In this document: positions 1-12,000 of the stretch, piece after piece
How positions within the stretch are numbered: the first letter of the stretch is position 1
How the letters are laid out: each line of letters starts with the position of its first letter
NCBI GenBank assembly: GCA_030142905.1
Contig: JASJOG010000077.1
Location: 124,001 to 188,000, forward strand
From: Heliopora coerulea
Lineage: Eukaryota > Cnidaria > Anthozoa > Scleralcyonacea > Helioporidae
Reading direction: 5' to 3'
Length of the DNA: 64,000 nt
Made by a program: the position numbers and the translations under genes
The notes under the pieces: generated by a model
What the model was told of the DNA's origin: nothing
The model's database searches: none
Seen by the model: only the letters and a program-made list of their open reading frames with translations

Positions 1-1141
1 TTCGCAGTTTAGCTGACTTGCCACCCTTGAGTACTTCACTTTGAAAAAGCCCGCCATGTTTTTCCTCGAAAAAAATCTCAAACTCGTTAACAATTCATGA
101 GCAAAACGCAAAGGAAAACAGTACCGAGACGTAGTTTGGACATCTGATTTTAATTAGCATAGCATTTTAACAACTTTAAACACGATTTTCCCTTTAAATA
201 CGGATTAGTTTGAGATGTAATATCATACACTCGATAGTTGTGTTTCATCAGATATCCAAACACCTCGAAGTTGGTTAAAAATCTTGGTTATTGCCTCGTT
301 TTTCGACTCACTTGTCGATGTTTGGATATCCGATGAAACACTCCTTATGTGTGATATATTTCATCTCGAGCAAATCTCGTATCGTTTTAAATCTGGAGCA
401 TGTGTCCTTCCTTATACCACTTGAGTGGAATAAGATAAGTGGACAGTATTTTTTCCTCATGGTTGTTATACCTTTTCGTCGGGTACTGATTTTGAGAATA
501 AACATGGATAGTGGAAGTTGGTAAAGAATGACATCGTTGAATTCCCTTTGCCAACCGATTTCACAAACTAAAGCTTGCGTGTAGAGTAGAGTCAAATTCC
601 GTTTTCAGGATCAGCATAAGAACAGGTATAGGCAGAATTGCACTTGATGGATGGTATATACAGATTGCTGCATGGAAAGTGTGACATATGGTTTTATATA
701 TACGAGCTGTTTGAGCCGCATAGTAAAGAAAATAGGTCAGAGCAAGTGAGATTACCAAACAATGAGCCAACATAAAATTACACAAAGCACTATCCATGTT
801 GTTTTCCGTTTAATGTATTCCCCCCTCCATTTTCAAAACAGTCGCGCCAGAACGACAGGGCTTCCTTTCATTATTAATGTACAAGTTTTTGCGTGTTGCT
901 TTCAATTCTGTTTTCTGACTGGCGTTTGAAGTATTCTCTTGCTTTTCATTGGCTATCATTCAGTATTGGATTCGAACAGTTTCAAATTTGATGGTATAGA
1001 TTTGGATGACCCAAGTTTAAGAAACAAATTTCTTGTGATATATGTAACGACAACATAAATGTAAGATGAGAAGAAATTTTTGAAATATACCCGTAAATAT
1101 CAAAAGATATAAACCTTTTTGTTCGATGACAATTCCTGTAG
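1..1141 (+). other. Intron of gene copy A (5' part of gene lies outside the window)
   Basis: No exon is seen here. Several blocks align by eye with the intron between the PAN and EGF exons of copy B. For example, the stretch near 360-420 matches about 10860-10915, and the stretch near 850-1010 matches about 11280-11450. The PAN exon of copy A would therefore lie just left of the window. Open frames here are short and look accidental. Confidence 0.7.
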
Positions 1142-1262
1142 ACAATTTGCTCGAATGGAATGCCCTGTCAAAATGGTGGAGAGTGCACGGCTAATCCATG
1201 TAGCTCTGAAGGGTACAGCTGCATTTGCAAAGTAAAATATACAGGGAAAAACTGCGAAGAAG
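1142..1262 (+). CDS. Copy A exon: EGF-like domain
   Basis: The acceptor is ...TGTAG and the donor is GTACGT. It starts in phase 0 and ends in phase 1 (121 nt). Seven Cys are present, one more than a canonical EGF module; the extra one is in ANPCSSEG. Confidence 0.85.
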
Positions 1263-4200
1263 GTACGTTAATTGATGCATGGTTAAATCCTAGTAACTTT
1301 ACAAACAGAATAGAAAAGAATAGAATAGAATAGAATAGAATAGAATAGAATGGAATGGGATGGAATAGAATAGAATAAAATAGAATAGAATAGAGTAGAA
1401 TAGAATGGAACGGAACGGGACGAAACGGAATGGAATGGAATGGAATAGAATAGAATAGAACAGAACAGGACAGAATAGAATAGAATAGAAGAGAATGGAA
1501 TGGAATTCAACACCATACAATACTATGGAATACAACACAATACAATGCAACAGTACAGTACTATATAATATGATATGATACAACATATGATATGATATAA
1601 TATAATGTATAGTAATGTAATGTATAGTAATGTAATGTATAGTAATGTAATGTATAGTAATGTAATGTATAGTAATGTAATGTATAGTAATGTATAGTAA
1701 CATAATGTAAGTAGTTTAATGCAATATTATAATTCTGGTTAGATGACACTATCGAATACAATAAAATACCACACAATTCCGTAAAATACTATACAGTACG
1801 ATGCGATACGATATAACAGATGACCTATTTTGTTGTAATAACAATTGGACAACGAGTTCCAAGATGTCTACGAGCAAAATTTATAGTATACGAGGGCGCA
1901 GCTCGAGCTCGATTAATAGTGTTTTGTTGCTATACTGTTCAAAGACAGTCATTTTTCGGACAGTATAGCGAGATCTTACAAGTCTCGGCCTTATTTTTCA
2001 ACTGCTACGGAACTTTGGTTTCTAAGCCTTAGTTAATTTTGACCCCTTTTTTTATTTTTTGTTCTGCAGTTAATTTGTTTTTATTGTTCATTGCATTGAT
2101 AGAATAAAATTTGAAGTTGTAATATTCGCTGCAAAATCTAACAGTTGTTAATCATTTTCTCGACTTTCAGAAAAGGTTTTCGAATCATGCAGGACTATTC
2201 GGGAACTGAACAGGTAATGAACGAGAATTTCAATGCCAACGAAAACTAGTGTAGGCATTTTACACTACGTACAATACTGTACGGTGTTTGAAAAGATATA
2301 AAATCGTCTAGGTCACTCATTACTCCAAAGTCCACTGCATTTCTATGGGACAGCCAGACCCATTATCGGGACTATTACATTTTCGTTCCAAAACACTTTC
2401 GTCAAACTCTGTTATTTCGTACGATTTTTAACGAAAGTAAACATGGCGTACGTCTGTTTATCAAGCGAATGACTTAGTCCTAATCCATACTAAAGGCATT
2501 GAGATGTAAGGATGGACTATTAATCTTTTATACAAAATTATAGGTTTATTATGTATAATTCAAAATGCCTGAATTTTTGTCGGTTTTCTGTCCTAGCGTT
2601 GTTTAATATCACCATGAAATAATACAAGTACGCCAGAATAGCAGGATAATGTCATGCTTTACCATGTAAGTTAGTTGTTCATACATAAAAAAACAAAACG
2701 ACAAATGTTTATATAACAATACATATAGAAAAAAAGTGAAATACGTTTCTGAGCAAAACGAGTAGTGCACAAATTTGGCTAAAGTAGCTATAAATTGGCT
2801 TGAGATGTAGCTTCTTCAAAGGGAGATTTTAGCGATAAAATATGGAATAAACTCCCATATAAAATACTCAGTAAGTTGCACTCTCTTAGTTCACTTTACA
2901 TCTAGTAACTTTGAGACCCCAAAAGAATGAAAAGAATTGTTTTAGATTAAAATCCTCCCTTGTTTTCTCACTAGAAAGAAATACACATACACAAATTAAT
3001 TTATTTTCAGAACTTTGAATTTCTAATCTTAAAGTTTTAAGTTTGTATTTAACTTTAAGCAACTTGGTTTTTTATAGTTCAGCCGAGAATGGTGTTTATC
3101 GTATTGAAGCAAACACAACATCGGGCTACACAGATGCTTATTGTCAGATGACATTACTTAGTGGATGTCAAGGTGAAGGATGGACTATGGTGATGAAGAT
3201 TGATGGATATAAGGTATGGTTAAAAGTCTGGAAAAGTGTACACAGATTATACCTTGCTTTATGCGTATTACCCATTAAATAAGACTATTTGTAGATTCAG
3301 AATATATGTACTAAAGATACTCATCCACTCATTGCAGTAGTATCTTGTTCATACATAGCACCGTGATCAGTTTTGCCATCCTTAAGACTTCCATCTTGTT
3401 CGTGTTTGATCAGATGAAGTCATTAAATAAGGTCATTTGAATCCCAAACCTCAATAAACCTTACTTGCAGGTAAACACTTGAGTTAATTAGGATTACAAC
3501 TTTGTTTATAACAGTTAAATTAATCTTGAAGGAATAATTAAATACAAACTTGTACAAAATTGTAGCTAGAGCATGCAGCCTTAAAACGTGTAGCATTAAT
3601 TCTGTTAATAGAGACTAGTACAAAAAGGCTTGATAATACAGATAATGCGAACAAACATAATCGCGATTCTAAAAGTAGCTAGAAAATGCCTAATCTGACA
3701 AAATACTTTGGCGACAAGGATTTGAAATTAAAAAAGTATTCTCAAGTCGATTAGTCCTACGTATTGGAAGAATAAGTGATCTTAAACATCACATACCGGA
3801 CAATGAGTGGAGAGAATAAGCTTAGGAATTGATTTTGAGGATTCGATATAGCATTTCTAAAAATTTTCACATACATGTAATCAACAGTTGGAAAGTTTGT
3901 CTACTCCGGGCAGGGCTCTCAGTCATCAATTCCGTGTACCCCTTGCTTTTGTCGTTCTTCAATCTTCACTTTAACCTTTCCGGTCTCATCTTGAAACGTA
4001 GAATCGTCAGGCGTTAGCCAGAGTAAAATTGTCAGAATAAAATTACGGACGGTAAAGAGTTAAATTGTGGGTATACTTGAGCATGAAAGCGTTTTCAGCT
4101 CACCCCACCTCAAGCTTTTTCGCCACGTGATTTCGTATAAATCTTATGATGATGTAGGCAAGCAAACGTAGATTGATCTTGTATTTGTCATATATTGTGG

Positions 4201-5648
4201 ATGATGTTGATGATCTTTATTAAAAACGACAAGATGATAACGCAGCGGTGTTGTGATCAATATCGCCACTAAGGGTCAAATTTTACTTGTGGTAAACTCT
4301 GTTAAACCACAGCCAACTTGAAAAATGGCAAAAATAATTCGATCAACAAGTTCTGATTTACAGTGTATCGAATTAAATATCATTAACCGTATAACAATAT
4401 TCTGAGGGATAAAATTGTAATAGCAGTAGAGTTAATATTTTAATGTTTCTTTTATAATTACATAAAAAATTTTTTATGACTATTTTGTCACTCCTTTCAT
4501 TTAGCTACCGGGAGCAATTTCCTCCATTCTCTCCTTGCAACGTCACTGTCGTGACTGTGATAATGATAGAGATAATGATAATGATAGTGATTGTGATAAT
4601 GATAATGATAACGGTAATGATAATTATAATGATAGTGATAGTGATAATGATAATGATAGTGGTGATGATGGTGACAATGATAAAGACAATGGTTCTGATA
4701 ATGATAATAATAATAATAATAACAACAACAAAATGAAAATACGATGAAAAAGACATGGAATAAAATGCTAAAGACAGTTTTAATTGATAGGGAAATGATT
4801 TTTAGAAAGACAATGTCGGGAATAATACAGGAAGAGTGGCTGAGTTATTATAACTAAAAAGTCTTCATTATTATGACAGAGCTACCAAATTTTGTCAGCC
4901 TAAATCTTCACCCCGAACTGCCTAACGGTGAAAGAATGGCCTGCTTGTAGTCAATGTGACAAGTTATTTTATTGCAATAATAATAACAATGATAACAATA
5001 AAGATAACAATAATAATTCTAACAACTATAAGCTGTCTCATGCGAAACTTACAATTATAATTTTGGTATTTTTTTATCCTTTCCTTTCTTTTCTTCTCTT
5101 AGACCACATTCCATTTCGACTCCCAATATTGGACCCAGATGTTGAGTTACAATCCTATCGGAGGACAAACGGCATTTGACAATGAAGAGACAATGCTTCC
5201 AACATACTGGAGTACTTCATTCGAGCAGCTTTGCGTTGGAATGAAAGCCGGTGGTTCTACTAAATTTGTAACCATTGATCACAATGCAAGTTCGTTGTAC
5301 AGCCTGATCGCAGACGGAAAACACCGACCAACCAACATTGGTCGTGAAAAATGGATGTCACTCGTTGTTGACTCGTCTCTTCAGATAGACTGTAATAAAG
5401 AAGGTTTTAATGTCATAGGCAGGTGGCATAAAACCGCTAAATTTCGCCTTGGAATTGCTGGAAACGAAAAAAAAGAGTGTGATTCTCCGGACTCTTTTCT
5501 AGGTTTCGGAGGAAACATTATTCGAATGGAATGCATCCGCAATTTCAGCTTGTGGAATGACTACAACATTTGCGGGAATTTCGCCGGCTGTTCAGCAGAC
5601 AATGGTGACAAGTTTGTGAAAGCAAAGGGATATATTTTAGTTCGTTAA
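1142..5648 (+). CDS. Secreted EGF / fibrinogen-related protein, copy A (partial; first exons off the left edge)
   Basis: Four exons join in frame: 1142-1262, 2171-2213, 3078-3213 and 5103-5648, all with AG acceptors and GT donors. They encode an EGF-like domain with CQNGGEC and CICKVKYTGKNC, a short linker with one Cys, a fibrinogen-domain entry (ENGVYRIEAN, YCQM, GEGWTMVMKIDG), and a C-terminal block typical of a cnidarian fibrinogen-related family (YWSTSFEQLCVGMK, SLYSLIADGK, NICGNFAGC, NGDK, GYILVR). The stop is TAA at 5646. Signal-peptide and PAN exons, present in copy B, must lie upstream of position 1. The protein is predicted to be extracellular. As I recall, proteins of this build occur in coral skeletal organic matrix (uncharacterized skeletal organic matrix protein 5-like). 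That name is from memory and not tested. A candidate poly(A) signal AATAAA is at 6058. Confidence 0.85.
1305..1520. repeat. TAGAA/TGGAA pentanucleotide microsatellite
   Basis: This is a run of TAGAA with TGGAA and CGGAA variants, just after the EGF exon of copy A. It is absent at the matching place in copy B (after 11811), so it expanded after the duplication. Open frames across it (for example minus 1299-1703) are artefacts of the repeat. Confidence 0.9.
1600..1702. repeat. 12-bp tandem repeat (TAATGTATAG-type)
   Basis: About seven units of a TAATGTATAGTAATG pattern follow on from the pentanucleotide tract, in the same intron. Confidence 0.9.
2171..2213 (+). CDS. Copy A micro-exon (linker)
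   Basis: This 43-nt exon lies between TTTCAG and GTAATG. It is read as EKVFESCRTIRELN and carries phase 1 to phase 2. The same 43-nt exon exists in copy B at 12454-12496. Confidence 0.8.
3078..3213 (+). CDS. Copy A exon: start of fibrinogen-related domain
   Basis: The acceptor is TTATAG and the donor is GTATGG; length is 136 nt. It encodes the segment ENGVYRIEAN...YCQM...GWTMVMKIDG with two Cys, as at the start of fibrinogen C-terminal domains. Confidence 0.85.
4555..4735. repeat. ATGATA/GATAAT microsatellite in last intron of copy A
   Basis: This is an imperfect run of TGATAA/TGATAG units about 370 bp before the last exon. The same kind of tract occupies the same intron of copy B at about 15885-16140. 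Open frames on both strands here are repeat artefacts. Confidence 0.9.
5103..5648 (+). CDS. Copy A last exon: fibrinogen-related C-terminus
   Basis: It starts after TCTTAG at 5102 (TTFHFDSQYW) and ends with ILVR and TAA. It is exactly as long (546 nt) as the copy B last exon and mostly identical in protein, with six Cys at the same positions. Confidence 0.9.
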   Translation, partial: TTFHFDSQYWTQMLSYNPIGGQTAFDNEETMLPTYWSTSFEQLCVGMKAGGSTKFVTIDHNASSLYSLIADGKHRPTNIGREKWMSLVVDSSLQIDCNKEGFNVIGRWHKTAKFRLGIAGNEKKECDSPDSFLGFGGNIIRMECIRNFSLWNDYNICGNFAGCSADNGDKFVKAKGYILVR

Positions 5649-8373
5649 GTAAACAATACCCAACCTAAATAGCAATCTAAAACAGTACCAACATATGAAA
5701 CCTGAGGTGGCAATTTGCTGCAGCTACTTTCACAGTAAAGTTTACGGGATAAATAATCGACTAATGGTCTTTAGGATCCTGGGATTCGAATTGACAGGAG
5801 ATTTGTTCCATCAGCTGACCACCTTAACTATTCCATTTGCGCACGATTAGTTTTGGGTGCAATTTTCAAGATACGATTATAATATTTGATTGTTTCTTTC
5901 TGACGCATCCGACTAACTCACGGTAGTCTTCCGGACGAACTGTTGCTTCAAGAGAGCAAATCAGAAGTAGCAGTGTGCCCTTACTACGACATTTCATATC
6001 TCAGGATGAACAATCCGTGTACGAAAATTGTGATGGCCTTGATAAAATCTCGAACTGAATAAATATTGCTACTGGATGCTTTTTTGGGGGGGAGAGGTAC
6101 ACTTACGCAATACGTTTGTATCAGAAACCCAAACATTTGTTTAACCGAGCTTTTAACAGATGCTGAAAACAGAATATATTTATAAACTTTTCCTAAATCT
6201 CCTCCCTGGATTTCTTAGTCTAGCAAATAAGTCTCTGGTAGCAGAGGCGGATTAAGCAGCCCCAAGGTATATTTAGCCAGTGAGACCCCAAAACCAGGAA
6301 GTGGTTGGGCGGTTTCATCCTGGACCTTCCGGCGGGTCATCACTCATCAATATGGACATCGACTACCTCCAGCCATCATAGCTTGTTTTGACAAAATGGT
6401 TTTGTAGCATATTTTCTGAAGTTAAGTCGAGAGTTGTTTATTTTTCATGGACTTACCCACAATTCCATGCACATGGTAACAGATATTCACTTTGTCAAGG
6501 GCAAATTCTCCGTCTATACACAACATTAGACACGTAAAAGGATTATGCCATCACGATTAGCACTGGTTATGTAATGTAACATGTAAAAATTGTTTATGGT
6601 ATTTCAAGATTTTAAATGTTTTATTTGATAGTCAATTCCATTATCTAAATATTCCGTTGTGTTTATGGTCTATTTTTTTTTGTTCCGAATTTCAGCGGGG
6701 CTGTCAGGAACTCGGGACCCCGGGGCACGTGGTCTAGTTGCCCCAAGGCTAATCTGTCACTGCCTGGTAGCGGAGCTAGCTCGTCAACGAAAATTATGGC
6801 GGATTTTCCGAGCGGAAAATGTAAACACAAGATGAAGATAAGAGCCCAGCTCAAAATTTTTAAATGAAGTGCCATGAAACATGATGAGATTGAGATAGTT
6901 TATGAATCTATTTACGAACGTTTCGCAGTTTCTCGCAACATCATTGAGATCATACTGTTCATCTCTGTTAATCTTATCGATCGGATCGGCTTATACGGAA
7001 GGGAGGGTTGACTCAGAACAAGAGACGTATCTCAACCCAAGGAGAAATCGATCCTTATTGTTCAGGACAAGAACAACTTTCGTCTTCTACTTTCTTTGCC
7101 GCAAGTACTGAAGATAAGTTGAAAGAATATAGAAGTTTTAATGGTGATTTAGAATTAGCATAATTCTGGATTTGGAGAGGTTTTATGAACTTAAACAAGT
7201 TTTTTGCAGGCTGGTAATGAAAAGCCGGAGTTTTCTAAGGTGGATCAAGGCGGTGCGCAGCAGGTGAGAGAGGCCAAGTTTCCTGCCGAAAACGACCATT
7301 CTGTATCACAACTACTTGGCGTAAAATATTCTTGGCAAAACTTGGGCCAAAATGTTGCGATATCGTTGTTTAACCATCGGCTGTCTCGTTTCGCGTTCCT
7401 TGTGGATTTACCAATGTTTTCGTGAGTAGAGTTTGGATTAGTTCAAATAAAAAAAACTTCTACACTGCGATATTTCAACTCGATTGGTCAACAACCAAAT
7501 ACATAGACTTGCAACAAGTAGACCTTATGCTGTTATATACGCGACTAATGAGATCTAAGGCATTATCATGAGCGGGGACGGCGCGTGTCGACTTATTTCA
7601 ATGGCAAGAATTAAAAAATTCTGCCGCAAAAGAAATGAGGACATTTAGTATGCACTGGGAACAGAAAAAAAAACTTTTCGAATGTTCTGTTCAACTTTAA
7701 CAGTACGAGGTGGCCTAGAATGTCTAAACAGTTAATCAAGCTAAGAATTCCCCGAATATTATTTTCTAGTATATTCGCGTAAATTACTGCTGATTTCATG
7801 GAGTATAAATGATAGAATTAACTGGCCGTTTGTCATTTGATTATGGGGAAATGTTTCATGAAAATGTTTTGATTTGACAGCCCGGGAAACGTTCGTAAAA
7901 TTTCTTACAACTAAAATATTAAAAAAGAAAAGGGTGCTTGCAATCATTTCCTTGTTGCCTGAAAATGCTAAAAAACCAAGGTATTTCCATGAATTATTCG
8001 ATCTGTCGAACGGCGGAACTTTGAAGTTGTCTTCCGTCTATCCAGTTTGGGTCGGTTTGATGTCACACGAAAACTGCCACGTGGTTTTACTAAACACTGT
8101 CCAATTTTCAGACTACCTATACGCAGAAAAGGCCCACAGATTTTCTGGATCTGCTGGATCTCATTCAGTTTCTTTCAGCCAAAATGATAGAACGTCTCTC
8201 TGTGAAAACAGCTCCATGGGCCCTTGATGATATCTCTGTTTTCGCATGTGTCTGCATCTAGTTGTAACTTTATCGGCCTGCATTTAGATCTGCATAACAG
8301 AGTCAGAGGGAGATAAAAGTCTCCAAAGACATGCATATGATGGGTTTGGCAGAATAAAATCTACTGCAAAACC

Positions 8374-8419
<46 letters not shown>

Positions 8420-8901
8420 TTGAGGTGTTTGGGGACTGTTCAACTAAATGATTTATATTAAAAATAATTCCCAAAGTTAAATATACAGCTGTGTTTATTG
8501 AAAGGCTCTAGTACTCGGCCTTAATTTTGTATTACATTAATTAATATCTTGTCACTCTCTGCATATTGTCCGAGGTAAACGCCACTTGTATATTGTCAGG
8601 AAATCGCTAAAGTGTTTTTTCCAAGAAACTCAACACACTAGGCAGTCTCCGTAAATCTTAAGTCGCGGTAAGTTGTTCCTCCTTTTAATAAACAGTAGAT
8701 CATAATTACAAGACACCAATTTGCAGTCATGTTTATTAAACTCTTTCGGAACCGTGAGGCTTAATTTTAATTGTGATCTCAAATGATTACTTGTATTCTG
8801 TTCCAAAAAAGGCTTGACGATCTGCAAAACACCATTTAAAAGCATTCAATTTCAAGATATGTAAGACCTAAAGGGAGGAGACAGTTGTAGTAGAAAGTGA
8901 A
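5649..8901. other. Intergenic region between copies A and B
   Basis: The 3' flank of copy A includes AATAAA at 6058. No gene with recognisable domains is seen. A minus-strand frame at 6663-6875 starts like a signal peptide (MALHLKILSWALIFILCLHF) but its remainder is uninformative. Plus frames at 7204-7425 and 7874-8227 match nothing I know. A TA microsatellite lies at 8376-8416. Confidence 0.5.
8376..8416. repeat. (TA)n microsatellite
   Basis: About 40 bp of pure TA repeat in the 5' flank of copy B. Confidence 0.95.
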
Positions 8902-9022
8902 ATGATGTATGGCTTTGGTTTCTGGGTTTTCATGTTAAATTTGGTTTTCATATTCTTGCTGGATTTCAAACATGGGTTTGCGGAGGCGTGTCAACAAGGG
9001 ATATTTGAACGCGTTATGGAAG
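8902..9022 (+). CDS. Copy B exon 1: signal peptide
   Basis: ATG codons at 8902 and 8905 open a frame with a long hydrophobic run and a likely cleavage site near GFAEA. The donor is GTTAGT at 9023. It ends in phase 1, and the G plus GA of the next exon makes one Gly codon. Support is good because the phase fits, but no transcript evidence is available. Confidence 0.75.
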
Positions 9023-12000
9023 GTTAGTCAATACGATATTACAGCGATTTACTCAACACTGAAATGTGCTCAACCAGTTTGTGACAGTGAAAATAAGTGA
9101 TGCGAATTATGGACTGTAAGCCTGCCATTAATATTAATTGTAGCTGATTTATAACGGTACAAAAGACCCAGAGAATAGAATAACCAACCCCTCTAAACGA
9201 GAAAGTTTAAGGACAAGTTGCACCACCTTTGCCTACAAAGAGCCTCTCGTTGAGCTATCGTTAAACATGTTGAACTTCATGTTGTTGTCCTCAAAAGAAA
9301 GTGTTCCAATTGTAAACGCTCAGGTGAAAAGAGTTAAAGATGTTTTTGTACTAAAACAGAGCATATCGAAAATACGCCATCAAAATGCATAGATTTTTGC
9401 AAAAGATTTGCCCCAGCTCTTCAGTATGCGTATGTTTTCAAAATCTAGCACTACACCTGCCCATTAATACTCAGGTGAACGTTCACTGGTAGCTACCGCA
9501 GTTAACCATTGTACATGTAGGAAAACGGTTGGAAAACACTAGTTTACTTGATGTCATTTGCTTCATTTAGAGTTAGTATTTCTTGGCTTTAACAAATTGT
9601 GGACAATTCACGTCATTTGCTTCCTAATCTCCCAATTTCTCATTACAGAAAATTATATTTATATTCATATCAACGTTGTTTACAGATACGCGGTTAACTA
9701 AAAGAACAATGCAGTCTATCATTATATTTGAAATGGGAAATAGTGCGACGTTTAAATGAAGTTGAAAGTTTAATTAAATTTAATTTATTCATCTAGATAA
9801 GTCTAGTCATGTGAAAAAGTCAAGAAATAGGAAAATCAGAGCTTTATTATAGCTTCTCCGAGAGCTATTTGGTCTAATGAGTCTGAAAGGCTATATCTCA
9901 GTCTATGAATAGATCTGATTTGCAACATCATCTGCAGATAAATGAGTCATTCAAAATAAGAAAGTTGGTATTTTGATCAAACATTCCTCGGAGTTATAAA
10001 ATTAAGCTGTAAGTCAGATCTTCCACCCTTTCGCTAGTGTTAGCTGGAATAGAATTGTCTGATGTTGGCCCGTATAAAATTCAAATGTGACTACCCCGCA
10101 ATGAAACGGACAACTGAGATATCCTTTACTTTTTCGTCGGGAGACATCTCTCCACGTTCACTAAAACAGCCTGATACTAATCAGAATAAAATTCTGCGGA
10201 GTAAGCCTGAATAAAATTCAAACTGTCGTCCCCACTGTGAAAGGATTGGTTGCTTTGTCCCAGTTGGGCATATCTGTAATAAGACTGGGTTAAAATACAA
10301 ATACTTTAGCGGATGAACCACTTTCAATGCAATCGTAAGTAGAAAAGTGGAATAGGTGCTATCGAGTTGGTAAAAACTTATTGATCTAATCAAAATATGA
10401 ACTGGAAGTGTTATTCTGTTTTCAGTTAGGAAGAGCGTGAGTATAGTGAGCACATTTTGGAGTTCAAGAGTTAGGCTTTTTTATATCTGTTTTACTGGTG
10501 ATTCAACAGGAAACTACTTGGAAACAAATGTTATTTCCAGCCACTATGTGGGATCCTGGTTAGAATGTGGTCAGCGGTGCCTCCAGCATACAGCATGTGA
10601 ATTTTTCAATTATAATCCCACGCAGAGAGACAATGTCAACTGTCAGCTTGCTAATCAAATGGTAGAGTCAGAGAAGACGGAAAAAAGATCTAAGTGGACT
10701 TTGCACAGAAAAAAGTCAATCCAATCGGTAAGCATAAAATGCAGATAGAGCTAGCTTTGAAAATATCTCGTAAAAATGACATAATGGCACGCAATATGGA
10801 AAACTAAAAACGAAATATCAGGGCTCTATAAAAAAACCTGCCATGTTTTTCCACAAATAAATCACGAGCAAATCTCGTATCTCTTGAAAGCTGATGCATG
10901 CGTCCTTCCTTATCCTCAGGGACGAATAAGGGAATCGAACAGTACTTTTTCTCGTGGTTGCTACACACTTTAATTTGTTGTGTGCAGATACGAATATAGA
11001 CGAGAACAAAAATGAATAATCCAAGTTGCTCAAAGAATCACATGGTGGAATTCCCTAGAGAAACCCATTTCGCCAAACTAAAACTTGCATGCAATTTCTG
11101 GCACTGAAAATGTGACATGTGGTTTCAAATATACGAGGTGTTTGCTTCGTACAGCAAATGAAAGTGGTCAGAGCAAGCGAGTTTACCAAAAAATGAGTGA
11201 ATGTAATATTGCAAGAGGGTCCTTGCTGTGTTTTTTGTTTATTGCATTTATCACAAGAGCTTTTTGTCCATTTTCAAGACAAGAGTGATAGAACAAGTGT
11301 GTGTTTTTCATTTTTATTCTACAACTTTTCGTGCACTTTCTTCGATACGGTTTTTTGACCAGCGTTTGCATTATTCTATTGCTGTTCATTGGTTATTATT
11401 CAATATTGGATTAGTACAGTTCCAAATCTGATGGTATACATATGCACAACCAAGCTTTCTGTAACAAAATTTTTGTGACATGTTTAACCAAAGTAAATAT
11501 ATAGGAAAAAAAGAAAGTTTCGCAAACAAATATATTTAACACAAACTTTTCTTTCGATAATGACCGAGGTTTATGAAACAAGATTCTTGTGATATGTGTG
11601 ACCAAGGCATAAATGTAAAAAAAAAAACCCAGTAATTTTATCAGCATAAATATTAAAAACAAAATTTTTGTTCGATGACAATTTCTGTAGCCAACTTGCT
11701 CAAACAAATTGTTGTGTCAAAATGATGGAGAGTGCAAGGCGAATCCATGCAGCTCTGAAGGGTACAGCTGCATTTGCAAAGTACAATATACGGGGAAAAA
11801 CTGCGAAGAAGGTACGTTGATTGATGCATGGTTAAATCCTTGTAACTTTGCAACAAAAAAGTTGGGAACACTGTGAACGTTCGTACAACAGCTAAGCTTT
11901 CGTTATTTTGCGTTGGAGTTTGTTAAAAACTAGTTGATGGTAGACTTTTGAAGTTGATCTATTTCCAATTCCTCTCAGTACTCCTTGGATAAAACCATTT

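Noticed and set aside
1283..1776. Several open frames on the minus strand with repeating Tyr/Ile/Phe/Ser
   Set aside because: They are translations of the TAGAA and TAATGTATAG tandem repeats. Such frames stay open by lack of stops in the repeat unit, not because they code.
4476..4756. Overlapping frames on both strands rich in Ile/Met/Val or Asp/Asn
   Set aside because: They run through the ATGATA microsatellite in the intron of copy A. The same holds for 15931-16261 in copy B, apart from the real exon sequence beginning at 16219.
7874..8227. A 117-codon + strand frame upstream of copy B
   Set aside because: No signal peptide, domain or recognisable motif; codon use and length are compatible with chance in intergenic DNA.
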